A stretch of 64,000 nt of DNA from Clostridia bacterium (GTDB taxonomy: Bacteria; Bacillota; Clostridia; Oscillospirales; CAG-272), in NCBI GenBank assembly GCA_017504605.1, contig JAFVQW010000029.1, positions 1 through 64,000 on the forward strand. The letters are read 5' to 3'. The position numbers and the translations under genes are program-made. Below the pieces are notes generated by a model. That model saw nothing but the letters and a program-made list of their open reading frames with translations, searched no databases and was not told the DNA's origin. Of the stretch, positions 1 to 8,609 are shown piece by piece. The stretch's first letter is position 1, and the number at the start of each line of letters is the position of its first letter.

Positions 1-2
1 CA

Positions 3-2480
3 CTCGAGTACACCTTTAACGCAGATGGCTCGCTTTCGGTACGTCTGCCCGCGAACTCGGTCTCGTTTGACGAGAGCCAGTTCAACATCAAGCAGATGAA
101 GGTGCTTCCGTACTTCGGTGCCGGCGACCTTAGCCGTGACGGCTACGTCTTCCTTCCCGACGGAAGCGGAGCGGTTACAGTCTTCTCGGATTTCTACAAT
201 TCGAATACCAAGGATAACGCGAGTGTCTATCTTGACGTTTACGGCACCGACTACGCCTACTTCAGTCTCAAGATTAACAAGGCCTACACCGAGCAGGTAA
301 CTATGCCGGTTTACGGTATGATTTCCACCTCGAATGCGAACACCGCTACCGAGGCTCTTACGGGTAAGTCCGAGACTAAGAACGGCTTCTTCGCAATAGT
401 GGAGGAGGGCTCGTCGATGTCGACGATTGCGCTCGACTTCCAGGCTGCATCCTTCAAGTACGGTGCGGTATACACCACCTTCGCACCCTATCCGCTTGAC
501 ACAGTTCCCGTAAACGGCGGCGGACTTGATAACACCTACGTCAAGTATTCCGATACGAAGTTCACCGGCTCCTACACCACGAGATACGTAATGCTTTCCG
601 ACACCGATGCACAGGAGGCCTCGGGCAGCTATGGCTACGAGCCCACCTACTCGGGAATGGCGCATTACTACCGTGAGTACCTTAAGGGCAGGGGAGAGCT
701 CGAGGCTCTTGACGAGATTAACGAAAATCTTCCTCTTTACATCGAGGCACTTGGCTCGATGGAGATTGTGAAGAAGGTGCTCTCCTTCCCCGTAACCACC
801 TCTATTCCTCTTACCACCTTCGATAACGTCGTGACGATTTACGACGAGCTCGCGAACGCTAAGGCAAAGCTGCTTAAGAAGGCGGAGGAGCAGGAGGCTC
901 TCGCGGAGGCTGAGGACGAGGACCTCGAACTCAAGAACGACTATCTTGCCAAGGCCGAGAGATACCGTGCTCTTGCCGACGAGCTTATCAACGTAACGAA
1001 CGTTAACTTCAAGCTTACCGGCTTTGCGAACGGCGGTATGTATTTCACCTATCCGACTAAGGTCAGATGGGAGAAGGCCTGCGGCGGCAAGAAGGGCTTT
1101 GCGAGCCTTATGAGCGCCGCGAGCGAGCGTACCGCGGGCAGTGCCGCTATGGGCATTTACCCCGACTTCGATTTTGCATTTATCAGCAATACCGCGATGT
1201 TTGACGGTATATCCAACAAGAACACCGCTGTTAAGATGCTTGATAACCGCTATGCATCGAAGCAGTCATACAACACTATTTCCCGAATTTGGGAGTCTAC
1301 CGTGGCTATGGTCGTATCGCCCAATGCCTTCGACAGACTTTATACCAAGTTTAACAAGCAGTATTCGAAGTACGGAATGAATACCATATCGGTATCCACT
1401 CTCGGCTCGACGCTGAACTCCAATATGGACGAAAAGAATGCTCTCCCGAGAGAGGAGGCGCTTCACTCTGTGACCGCCCTTCTTGACAGGATTAATTCTG
1501 ACGGCTACGGAATTATGCTCGAGCGCGGAAACGCATACTCGCTTAAGTATGCCGACCACATAATCGGCGTATCAACCGATTCGAGCTACTACAAGTTCTC
1601 GTCCTACAGCGTTCCCTTCATTGGAATGGTGCTTCACGGATATATGAACTATGCGGGAACGCCCATCAACTACACGGGCGACCCCGACTACGACATTCTC
1701 CGTGCTATTGAGAACGGTGCGGCCCTTTACTACATCCTTTGCTATCAGAACACCGGATTTATGAAGGACGACGAGCTTCTTGACGACTACTACGGAGTAA
1801 GCTACGAGAACTGGTTTGACGACATCGTTATTCACTATAACAGAGTGAACAGCGTTCTCGCGAAGCTTCAGAAGTACGAGATTGTTAACCACGACGTCCT
1901 TATTGCAGAGAGAGTTATCGGTGACGACGAGGTTCTTGTGAACAACCGCCTCCTCGCTTCGGAGTTTATCACTAACGCCGAGGCCGCTCTTGCAAAGCTC
2001 ATCGCAGACACCTACGACGAGATGCGTAAGGACGAGACTAACGTCGGTGTAGGACTTATGGTAGACGTTGACGTCGCTGCCCTCACCGCTATTGCGGCAG
2101 ATATGCTCGATATGACCGAGAGCGAGCTTGAGAGCTCGGGTCTTAACGCGGGTCTTAACGCTCTTGCAATGAGATACGAGGCAGAGTATGCGGGCATCGA
2201 GGGTAAGAAGTCATTTGAGGTTGTTTTCGACACCCTCTCCTATGAGTCTCAGTACAACTACGTAACCGACTCTGTGGCAACCGATAAGGATAATTACGAT
2301 TATACCGACTACACGGTTGATAACAGACTTGTAACCATCGTCACCTACAGAGATGCAGAGACCGGCGATGAGGTACAGTTCATACTTAACTACAACATTT
2401 ATGCCGTTACCATCAGATTTGAGGACGGAACGGTACGCGAAATCGGTGCGACCTCGTTCGTACCGCTCGGACTTGAGTGA
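3..2480 (+). CDS. DUF5696 domain-containing protein, 5'-truncated by the window edge
   Basis: The reading frame is open to the window edge, so the N-terminus is missing; 825 residues are visible. An internal Met at 96 lies inside the continuous frame and is not the start. The conserved block GAGDLSRDGYVFLPDGSGA lies near the visible N-terminus and matches my memory of DUF5696 proteins. A charged, Ala/Glu/Lys-rich segment at about visible residues 282-329 looks like a coiled coil. DUF5696 proteins are usually encoded beside LplB/LplC-type oligosaccharide permeases, as here, where the next gene starts 14 nt after this stop. A role in handling an extracellular oligosaccharide is inferred from that context only. 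No catalytic motif was recognised. Confidence 0.75.
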   Translation, partial: LEYTFNADGSLSVRLPANSVSFDESQFNIKQMKVLPYFGAGDLSRDGYVFLPDGSGAVTVFSDFYNSNTKDNASVYLDVYGTDYAYFSLKINKAYTEQVTMPVYGMISTSNANTATEALTGKSETKNGFFAIVEEGSSMSTIALDFQAASFKYGAVYTTFAPYPLDTVPVNGGGLDNTYVKYSDTKFTGSYTTRYVMLSDTDAQEASGSYGYEPTYSGMAHYYREYLKGRGELEALDEINENLPLYIEALGSMEIVKKVLSFPVTTSIPLTTFDNVVTIYDELANAKAKLLKKAEEQEALAEAEDEDLELKNDYLAKAERYRALADELINVTNVNFKLTGFANGGMYFTYPTKVRWEKACGGKKGFASLMSAASERTAGSAAMGIYPDFDFAFISNTAMFDGISNKNTAVKMLDNRYASKQSYNTISRIWESTVAMVVSPNAFDRLYTKFNKQYSKYGMNTISVSTLGSTLNSNMDEKNALPREEALHSVTALLDRINSDGYGIMLERGNAYSLKYADHIIGVSTDSSYYKFSSYSVPFIGMVLHGYMNYAGTPINYTGDPDYDILRAIENGAALYYILCYQNTGFMKDDELLDDYYGVSYENWFDDIVIHYNRVNSVLAKLQKYEIVNHDVLIAERVIGDDEVLVNNRLLASEFITNAEAALAKLIADTYDEMRKDETNVGVGLMVDVDVAALTAIAADMLDMTESELESSGLNAGLNALAMRYEAEYAGIEGKKSFEVVFDTLSYESQYNYVTDSVATDKDNYDYTDYTVDNRLVTIVTYRDAETGDEVQFILNYNIYAVTIRFEDGTVREIGATSFVPLGLE

Positions 2481-2494
2481 GAGGAGGGACGATA

Positions 2495-3451
2495 ATGGAA
2501 AAAACCTTGAAAATTAAAAGGCATCGCCACGCGTCCCTCGACGCGCGCAAGGCGAGAGCAGGATATTGGTTCACTCTCCCCTTTATACTCGGCGTAGTGC
2601 TCATCTATCTCCCGCTCATCATCGACTCGCTTTGGTTCAGCTTTGCGGAGCCCGGCTTCGTTACCGATAACGCAGGCAACTCTCAGCTCGTTTTCACGAA
2701 GCCCGAGTCCTTCTTCGGCTTTTACGCCAACGCGTTTAAGAACCAGAGCTTCGTGTCTAATCTTCTTGCAGGTCTTCAGCAGCTTATTCTTGAGGTTCCC
2801 GCGATTATAATCTTCGCACTCTTTATTGCGGTCGTTCTTAACCAGAAGATGCTCGGACGTGCACTTTTCAGAGCGATATTCTTCGTTCCCGTTATTATTT
2901 CCACCGGTCTTATGGACTCCATTAACAACCTCGATGCGATAAGCGATTCGGCGAGTGGAGGCGTGGACACGGGTGCCGCGGGCGGAACAGACCAGATTAT
3001 CTCGGTGCTTGACATTGAGAAGCTGTTCCAGTCTATGGCAATCGGCTCGGAGCTTGTCGGATACGTAGTTAACCTTGTAAACCAGGTTTATCAGATAATT
3101 AACTACTCCGGCGTACAGATGCTCATATTCCTCGCGGGACTTCAGTCGATTTCGCCCTCGATTTACGAGGCCTGCCGAATTGACGGTGCTACCGCGTGGG
3201 AGACCTTCTGGAAGGTAACCTTCCCGATGATATCGCCGATGATACTTGTAAATGCGGTTTATACCATTATAGACGCCTTTACGCGTAGCACGAACGTAAC
3301 GATGTCGTATATTACGAACAATATATACAACAACGGTGCGCGCAGTGAGGCGACGGCAATGTATTGGATTTACTTTATTCTCGTTCTTCTGATTATTGCA
3401 GTCGTTGCGGGTATTGCTTCGACCTTTATCTTCTATCAGAGAAGAGACTAA
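2495..3451 (+). CDS. carbohydrate ABC transporter permease (LplB/UgpA/MalF type)
   Basis: This 318-residue integral membrane protein is one of two permease halves of a CUT1-type sugar importer. A cytoplasmic basic N-terminus is followed by a first helix (about residues 25-45) and about five more hydrophobic segments. The EAA loop that contacts the ATPase is visible as YEACRIDGATAWETFWKVTF. An insert rich in Gly/Ser/Asp (about residues 150-170) makes the second extracellular loop longer than usual. The ATG at 2495 was chosen over an in-frame GTG at 2477 because AGGAGGG sits 5 nt before it and the GTG overlaps the previous stop. It is cotranscribed with the DUF5696 gene and the next permease. 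Confidence 0.9.
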   Translation: MEKTLKIKRHRHASLDARKARAGYWFTLPFILGVVLIYLPLIIDSLWFSFAEPGFVTDNAGNSQLVFTKPESFFGFYANAFKNQSFVSNLLAGLQQLILEVPAIIIFALFIAVVLNQKMLGRALFRAIFFVPVIISTGLMDSINNLDAISDSASGGVDTGAAGGTDQIISVLDIEKLFQSMAIGSELVGYVVNLVNQVYQIINYSGVQMLIFLAGLQSISPSIYEACRIDGATAWETFWKVTFPMISPMILVNAVYTIIDAFTRSTNVTMSYITNNIYNNGARSEATAMYWIYFILVLLIIAVVAGIASTFIFYQRRD

Positions 3452-3469
3452 GAAAGGAGGGACGCTTTT

Positions 3470-4516
3470 ATGGATTCAACGAAACCAAGGATTACAAAAG
3501 AAACCAAGGACAGAATTTCTGTCGATTATGAAGGCAAGCTCTCCTTTAAGGAAAGATTTCTTTACAAGATAAAGTCGTCCTTCACCTGGATAAAGATTCT
3601 GATTAACATACTCAGATTTATCCTGATGCTCGGCGTCTCCTTCGTAATTCTTTACCCCTTCGTATCGAGGGTAGCGAATTCGTTTATGTCCTACACCGAC
3701 ATAATCGACTCCACCGTTTCTCTCATACCGAAGAACCCAACGCTTGATATTTACAAGTACATCATTTTCGATGCGCACTATCTTGATGCGCTGCGTAACA
3801 CGGTGCTTCTGTCGCTGCTTTGCGCCATTATCCAGACCTTCATATCCTGCCTTGTAGGCTACGGACTTGCGAAGTTCAAGTTCAAGGGCAACGCCCTTGT
3901 AATGATAATGGTTGTTATCACGATGGCGATACCGCACACCGCGCTCAAGTTCTCGCTTTCGACACATTTCAATCATTTCGACCTCGGCACGATAATGGCC
4001 CTCGATTACCCGGGCATTATTGAGCTGATAAACGGCTCGAGTATAAACCTCAGTAATACCTTCTGGCCGATTATCATACTTTCAATATCGGGTCTCGCGT
4101 TCAAGAACGGTCTTTACATATACCTTATGAGACAGTTCTTCAAGGGCGTGCCCGACGAGCTTGAGGAGAGTGCGTATGTTGACGGCTCGGGAACCTTCCG
4201 AACCTTCATACAGATTATTCTTCCTCTCGCAGTGCCGATGATGATTACGGTATTCCTGTTCTCCTTCTCGTGGCAGTGGACGGATGAGTTCTATACGACT
4301 CTGTTCTTCCGCGGAACGGTGAATAAGGTATACCTTATGCCCGACGTATACCAGGTATACGAGGGCTGGATTGTGCCTGCGGTAGGCTCGTCGCTCTACA
4401 AGACGGTCGTTCGTAATACGGCGGGTATGCTTATTATAGCGCCGCTTATTATAATGTACCTGTTCTGCCAGAGGTATCTGGTGCAGGGTATTGAGCGCTC
4501 CGGTCTTGTCGGCTAA
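3470..4516 (+). CDS. carbohydrate ABC transporter permease (LplC/YtcP/MalG type)
   Basis: This 348-residue protein is the second permease half of the same importer. A basic N-terminus of about 45 residues precedes the first transmembrane helix (FILMLGVSFVILYPFVS); five more follow. The EAA loop reads ELEESAYVDGSGTFRTFIQI, typical of the MalG side. It starts 18 nt after the previous gene behind AAAGGAGGG. No ATPase gene lies nearby, as expected for CUT1 systems that share one MsmK-like ATPase. The solute-binding protein may lie upstream of the window. The operon ends at the hairpin at 4554-4586. Confidence 0.92.
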   Translation: MDSTKPRITKETKDRISVDYEGKLSFKERFLYKIKSSFTWIKILINILRFILMLGVSFVILYPFVSRVANSFMSYTDIIDSTVSLIPKNPTLDIYKYIIFDAHYLDALRNTVLLSLLCAIIQTFISCLVGYGLAKFKFKGNALVMIMVVITMAIPHTALKFSLSTHFNHFDLGTIMALDYPGIIELINGSSINLSNTFWPIIILSISGLAFKNGLYIYLMRQFFKGVPDELEESAYVDGSGTFRTFIQIILPLAVPMMITVFLFSFSWQWTDEFYTTLFFRGTVNKVYLMPDVYQVYEGWIVPAVGSSLYKTVVRNTAGMLIIAPLIIMYLFCQRYLVQGIERSGLVG

Positions 4517-4553
4517 CGCTTGACGGCTTTCTTTAGGCATAACCGAAAACAAA

Positions 4554-4586
4554 AAACGGTGAGAGGCTTTATGCTTCTCACCGTTT
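4554..4586 (+). terminator. intrinsic terminator after the CUT1 permease operon
   Basis: An 11-bp perfect stem, AAACGGTGAGA / TCTCACCGTTT, encloses an 11-nt loop and is followed by a moderately T-rich tract. It lies 37 nt after the permease stop. Confidence 0.7.
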
Positions 4587-4651
4587 ATCTTTACTAACAA
4601 GTCAAGGTTGAAAATCTGCGGTTTTCTTTTGTTTAATGTTTTTTGTTTTCT

Positions 4652-4709
4652 ATCGTCGCTCGCTTCCTCTCGTCGTACCTTTGTACGCCTTCGGGTCGCG
4701 AACGACGAT
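4652..4709. other. long imperfect hairpin between convergent operons
   Basis: ATCGTCGCTCGC at 4652 pairs with GCGAACGACGAT ending at 4709 (11 of 12 positions). A smaller GTAC-centred hairpin lies inside. No T-run follows on either strand, so it does not look like a simple terminator. It lies between the two convergent sugar-transport operons, and no gene was seen in 4587-4741. Confidence 0.4.
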
Positions 4710-4741
4710 TTCTGCTCACAATCCGCTTGCTCGGCGAGCTT

Positions 4742-5854
4742 CTATCTTCGTCTCAAGTATTTACGCATATCCACCGCGCAGGCGAGGAGAATGATAAGTC
4801 CCTTGATAATATAGAGCAGGTTCTGGTCTACGGAGAGGAAGTTCAGTCCGACGAAGATTATCTGTAGGAGCAGAACTCCTACGACGATGCCGCTGATTTT
4901 ACCTGTTCCGCCGACGAAGGACACGCCGCCGATAACACAGGCGGCGATGGCGTCACTCTCGTAGTTCTGACCCGTGTACGAGGCGATAGAGGCAATTCGC
5001 GCGCCCTCTATGAAGCCCGTCACGCCGTAGAGCGCACCCGCGAGCATAAACACTCCGACGATAGTCATAAAGACGTTGACACCCGACACGCGCGCCGCCT
5101 CCTCGTTCGAGCCGACTGCAAACATATTCTTGCCAAAGGCCGTCTTGTTCCATACTATCCACATCACGATACAGATTATAACCGAATAGAGCACGTACCT
5201 CGGTACGGGCGTGCCCGCAATCTTAAAGAGCGGGCCGCTGACGAAATTAAGGTAGGAGGCATCGAGCCCCGAGAGTGTCTGACCGCCGTTATTGCCGATT
5301 TGAAGATAGAGAAGAATAAGACCGAATATGATGAGCTGCGTCGATAGCGTTACAATAAATGGGTGGAGCTTGAACTTCGCGACGAAAAAGCCGTTAACAA
5401 GTCCGATAAGCGCTCCGACGAGGATAACTATAAGCAGAGTGGGGAAAACGCCGAGGGTTGCAAGGTTCGGGAACATTTTCCCGAGATACGAGCTCGACTG
5501 TAGGAGCGATGCGGCAATACAGGCGGTGAGGCCGACTGCACGCCCCGCCGATATATCCGTGCCGGTAAGCACGATGGCGCCGCCGATGCCTATCGCGAGA
5601 GGCAGTCTCGCCGCCGTCAGCGATAGGATATTGACTATTGAGGCAACAGAGAGGAAGTGCGGTCTTAAAATTGCTATAATTATAATTGAGAAAAGAATGA
5701 TTATGAGCATCGCATTGTCAAGAAGGAGAGTGCTTAATTTTTTTCTTCGCTCACGCGGGGTAAGCGCGCGGAAGTCGCTCCAGCCCTCTCTGACCCCGCG
5801 AAGCGCGCGGTAAAAGAAACCGTCGTTCATTAGCTTTTTGTCATCACTCGGCAT
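4742..5854 (-). CDS. mglC: sugar ABC transporter permease, MglC/RbsC family
   Basis: This 370-residue membrane permease belongs to the CUT2 (BPD_transp_2) family that imports galactosides, ribose or related monosaccharides. A cytoplasmic, charged N-terminus of about 45 residues is followed by eight to ten hydrophobic helices. The GTDISAGRAVGLTACIAAS block near residue 105 and the GGVSFVGGTGKISGIVVG block near residue 315 are CUT2 permease hallmarks. An AGGAG lies 9 nt before the ATG. It is the last gene of an mglB-mglA-mglC operon, 11 nt after mglA. The true substrate cannot be read from the sequence. Confidence 0.9.
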   Translation of the reverse strand: MPSDDKKLMNDGFFYRALRGVREGWSDFRALTPRERRKKLSTLLLDNAMLIIILFSIIIIAILRPHFLSVASIVNILSLTAARLPLAIGIGGAIVLTGTDISAGRAVGLTACIAASLLQSSSYLGKMFPNLATLGVFPTLLIVILVGALIGLVNGFFVAKFKLHPFIVTLSTQLIIFGLILLYLQIGNNGGQTLSGLDASYLNFVSGPLFKIAGTPVPRYVLYSVIICIVMWIVWNKTAFGKNMFAVGSNEEAARVSGVNVFMTIVGVFMLAGALYGVTGFIEGARIASIASYTGQNYESDAIAACVIGGVSFVGGTGKISGIVVGVLLLQIIFVGLNFLSVDQNLLYIIKGLIILLACAVDMRKYLRRR

Positions 5855-5865
5855 TTTTCATACTC

Positions 5866-7365
5866 CTATGCATATTTTGCGGCGAGCTCCATAATTTTTT
5901 CCTGCGTTGCCTCGGAGGCAAGAAGCTCGCCCGCGACGCGCCCACCGCTCATAACGATAATTCTGTCGGATATGCCGAGCAGCTCGGGCATTTCCGAGGA
6001 GACGACAATCACTCCCCGTCCCGACTCGGCGAGACGGTTAATTAAAAGGTAAATTTCGTGCTTTGCGCCGACGTCGATACCGCGCGTCGGCTCGTCGAGA
6101 AGGAGCACCCTCGGGTCCGTGAGGAGCCAGCGGGCAAGTATTACCTTTTGCTGATTTCCGCCCGAGAGGGTGCTGATTTTGGTTCTTTCGGTAGGAGCCT
6201 TGATTTTTATGGCCTTCATATATTCCTTCGTGTCGCGGCTCATCTGCCGCTCGTCGAGAATGATACGCTTGCCGTATTTTTTAAGGCTCGAAATCGTGAT
6301 GTTATCACGTATATCTCTGATACCGAAGATGCCGTCGGCTCGCCTTTCCTCGGTCAGAAGGGCGAAGCCGTTTTTCTTTGCCTCGGCGGGCGTTCTGTTC
6401 ATCACCTCTCGGCCTGATAGAAAAATACGCCCGCCGCGCCTTTTCGAGAGGCCGAAGATTGCCTCGATTAGCTCGGTGCGCCCCGAGCCGTCGAGCCCCG
6501 CGACACCGAGCACCTCGCCCGAGCGGAGCGTTAGCGAGGCACTCTTAAGCCTCGAGTATTCTCCGCCGATGCCCTCTACGCGTAGGAGCTCGCCCGCGGG
6601 CTTCTTTTCTCTTTTCGGGAAGCGCTCGGTTATATCTCTGCCGACCATCAGCTTTATGATTTTTTCTACCGAGAGCTCCTCGGCCGCCCGTGTCTCGATA
6701 TGACGGCCGTCACGCATTACCGTTACGGTGTCGCATATCCTTAGAATTTCGTTCATTTTATGCGAGATATAGATAATGCCTGTCCCGCGGGATTTCAAGA
6801 GGCGGATTATCTCAAAGAGCTTCTCGGCCTCCCCCTCGGTGAGCGAGGAGGTGGGCTCGTCGAACACGATGACCGATGCATCGAAGGAAACGGCCTTCGC
6901 AATCTCAACCATCTGCCTCTCGGATACCGAGAGGCTCTCCATTTTTACGTCGGGGTCAATAGAGAGCCCGAGCTCGGAGAAAACGCGGCGCGTCCTCTCG
7001 CGCATTTTCTCCGAGCTGACGAGAAAGGGAAGTCGGCGCACTCGGGGAAGCCTGCCGAGCCACATATTCTCGGCGACGGTGAGCTTCAGTGCCTGGTTTA
7101 ATTCCTGGTGCACCATTGCTACTCCCGCATCGAGAGCCTCCCTTGGGCTTTTGAAGGATACCTCGCGACCCGAGAGCAGAATTTCGCCGCTCTCCCGACG
7201 GTACACGCCGAAGAGGCATTTCATAAGAGTGGATTTTCCCGCGCCGTTTTCTCCCATCAGCGCGTGCACCTCTCCCGCGCGGAGCGTGAGCGAGGCATCG
7301 TCGAGCGCCAGGACACCGGGGAAGCTCTTACGAATTTTGGACATCTGTAAAATTACCTCACCCAT
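5866..7365 (-). CDS. mglA: sugar ABC transporter ATP-binding protein, MglA type
   Basis: This 499-residue protein has two fused ABC domains, the CUT2 layout. The first carries Walker A GENGAGKST (about residue 37), a divergent signature LSVSERQMVEIA and Walker B VIVFDEPTSSL. The second has a degenerate Walker A (GLDGSGRTE, about residue 292), a canonical signature LSGGNQQKV and Walker B VLLLDEPTRGID. One intact and one degenerate P-loop is normal for MglA/RbsA. It couples ATP hydrolysis to import through the MglC dimer. It lies 19 nt after mglB and is followed closely by mglC. Confidence 0.94.
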   Translation of the reverse strand: MGEVILQMSKIRKSFPGVLALDDASLTLRAGEVHALMGENGAGKSTLMKCLFGVYRRESGEILLSGREVSFKSPREALDAGVAMVHQELNQALKLTVAENMWLGRLPRVRRLPFLVSSEKMRERTRRVFSELGLSIDPDVKMESLSVSERQMVEIAKAVSFDASVIVFDEPTSSLTEGEAEKLFEIIRLLKSRGTGIIYISHKMNEILRICDTVTVMRDGRHIETRAAEELSVEKIIKLMVGRDITERFPKREKKPAGELLRVEGIGGEYSRLKSASLTLRSGEVLGVAGLDGSGRTELIEAIFGLSKRRGGRIFLSGREVMNRTPAEAKKNGFALLTEERRADGIFGIRDIRDNITISSLKKYGKRIILDERQMSRDTKEYMKAIKIKAPTERTKISTLSGGNQQKVILARWLLTDPRVLLLDEPTRGIDVGAKHEIYLLINRLAESGRGVIVVSSEMPELLGISDRIIVMSGGRVAGELLASEATQEKIMELAAKYA

Positions 7366-7384
7366 TTTTCCGCATCTCCCGCTT

Positions 7385-8464
7385 TTATTTTTCCGTCTTC
7401 TCTCCCGAGGTGTAGAGCGAGTAGGGGATATTTACTCTTGCTCGACCCGCAATCATATCCTCGGAAATACCGTCGAGGGCCGCCATTCCGCCGAGAAAAT
7501 TAGAGGCGATTTTTACCATGCACTCGGCCATGGCCGCACCGTCCTGCACGACCGTTCCCGCCATAGCACCCGAGGCAATCTTCGCTCGCGCGGCCTCTGT
7601 CGCATCAATGCCGAAGACGGGGATATACCTTCCGCCCTCGCGGTTATAGCCCGCCTCCTCGAGCGCCGAGAGTGCGCCGAGCGCCATCTCGTCGTTGTTC
7701 GCTATTACGAGCTCGACCATATTTCCCCTCTGCTCACTGTAGCCCGAGAGAATGGTCTTCATATAGTTGTTCGCCGCGGCGTTTGACCAGTTTCCGTCCT
7801 GGTCGAGAAGATAGCCGTTCTTGTTCTGTGAGTCGTAGAAGGAGAGTGCGGGCTTATTCGCCGCGGCAAGAATGGCGTTCGCATCGAGGACGGCGTATTT
7901 GGTTCTCGCCTCTGCCTCGGCGTTGCCCTGCTGACCCTTGAAGAGCACGTAGCTGATTTTACCGTCGCCATTGATGTCTATCTTATCGAAGCTATCGACG
8001 AGGTAATCGCCTATCATCTTGCCCTGCATATGACCCGCCGCCTCGTAGTCGGTGCCTACGAACACGCATTTATCGTAGCTCTCGATGATTTTCTCGTCAA
8101 CCGAGCGGTTGAAGAATATGAGCGGAATATCCGCCGTGCGCGCCTTTTCGATTATTGCGCGCGCCGCATCCTCGGAGCCCGTATCGACTATATTGACGAG
8201 CAGGAGCTTAGTCCCCTTCGTAATAGCCGTATCGACCTGCTCGGTCTGTGTCGTCTGATTACTGCCCGCATCGTAATTGTGATATGACAGCCCCGCGCGG
8301 CGAAGAGCCGCATCCATAGCAGAGCGCACGCTTGATATATAAGCATCGCTGTAGGTGTAGTAGAGCACCGAGACGTCCTCGCTCCTTCGACAACCGCCGA
8401 GCGAGAGCGGAATCACACAAACCGCGAGCGCGGCACAAATAATGAATACCAAAATTTTTCGCAT
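7385..8464 (-). CDS. mglB: periplasmic-type sugar-binding lipoprotein, MglB family
   Basis: This 359-residue substrate-binding lipoprotein carries a signal peptide ending in the lipobox SLGGC (Cys25), so it is probably anchored in the outer leaflet of the membrane. The rest is a type 1 periplasmic-binding fold. Motifs include PLIFFNRSV near residue 115, FVGTDYEAAGHMQGKMIGDYL, and a calcium-site-like DINGDGKISYVLFKG near residue 163, all features of galactose/glucose-binding MglB. It is the first gene of the mgl operon, with GGAGG 9 nt before the ATG. The galactose assignment rests on family resemblance. Confidence 0.9.
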   Translation of the reverse strand: MRKILVFIICAALAVCVIPLSLGGCRRSEDVSVLYYTYSDAYISSVRSAMDAALRRAGLSYHNYDAGSNQTTQTEQVDTAITKGTKLLLVNIVDTGSEDAARAIIEKARTADIPLIFFNRSVDEKIIESYDKCVFVGTDYEAAGHMQGKMIGDYLVDSFDKIDINGDGKISYVLFKGQQGNAEAEARTKYAVLDANAILAAANKPALSFYDSQNKNGYLLDQDGNWSNAAANNYMKTILSGYSEQRGNMVELVIANNDEMALGALSALEEAGYNREGGRYIPVFGIDATEAARAKIASGAMAGTVVQDGAAMAECMVKIASNFLGGMAALDGISEDMIAGRARVNIPYSLYTSGEKTEK

Positions 8465-8550
8465 AAAGAAACCTCCACCGTAAATTTATCACTATTTTTG
8501 GCAGAGGCGGGCTTCTTTATTCGAGAGGGTGAGCTGCGGATAAAAAAATA

Positions 8551-8579
8551 TTGCATTTCCGAGCGAAAGGTGTTAAAAT
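8551..8579 (+). promoter_or_regulatory. sigma-A type promoter for the flavoprotein gene
   Basis: TTGCAT, a 17-nt spacer, then TAAAAT. The -10 box lies about 30 nt before the ATG at 8610, and GAAAGGGGG provides the ribosome binding site. Confidence 0.6.
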
Positions 8580-8609
8580 AAAGTAAGAAAAGGAAAGGGG
8601 GACGGCAAA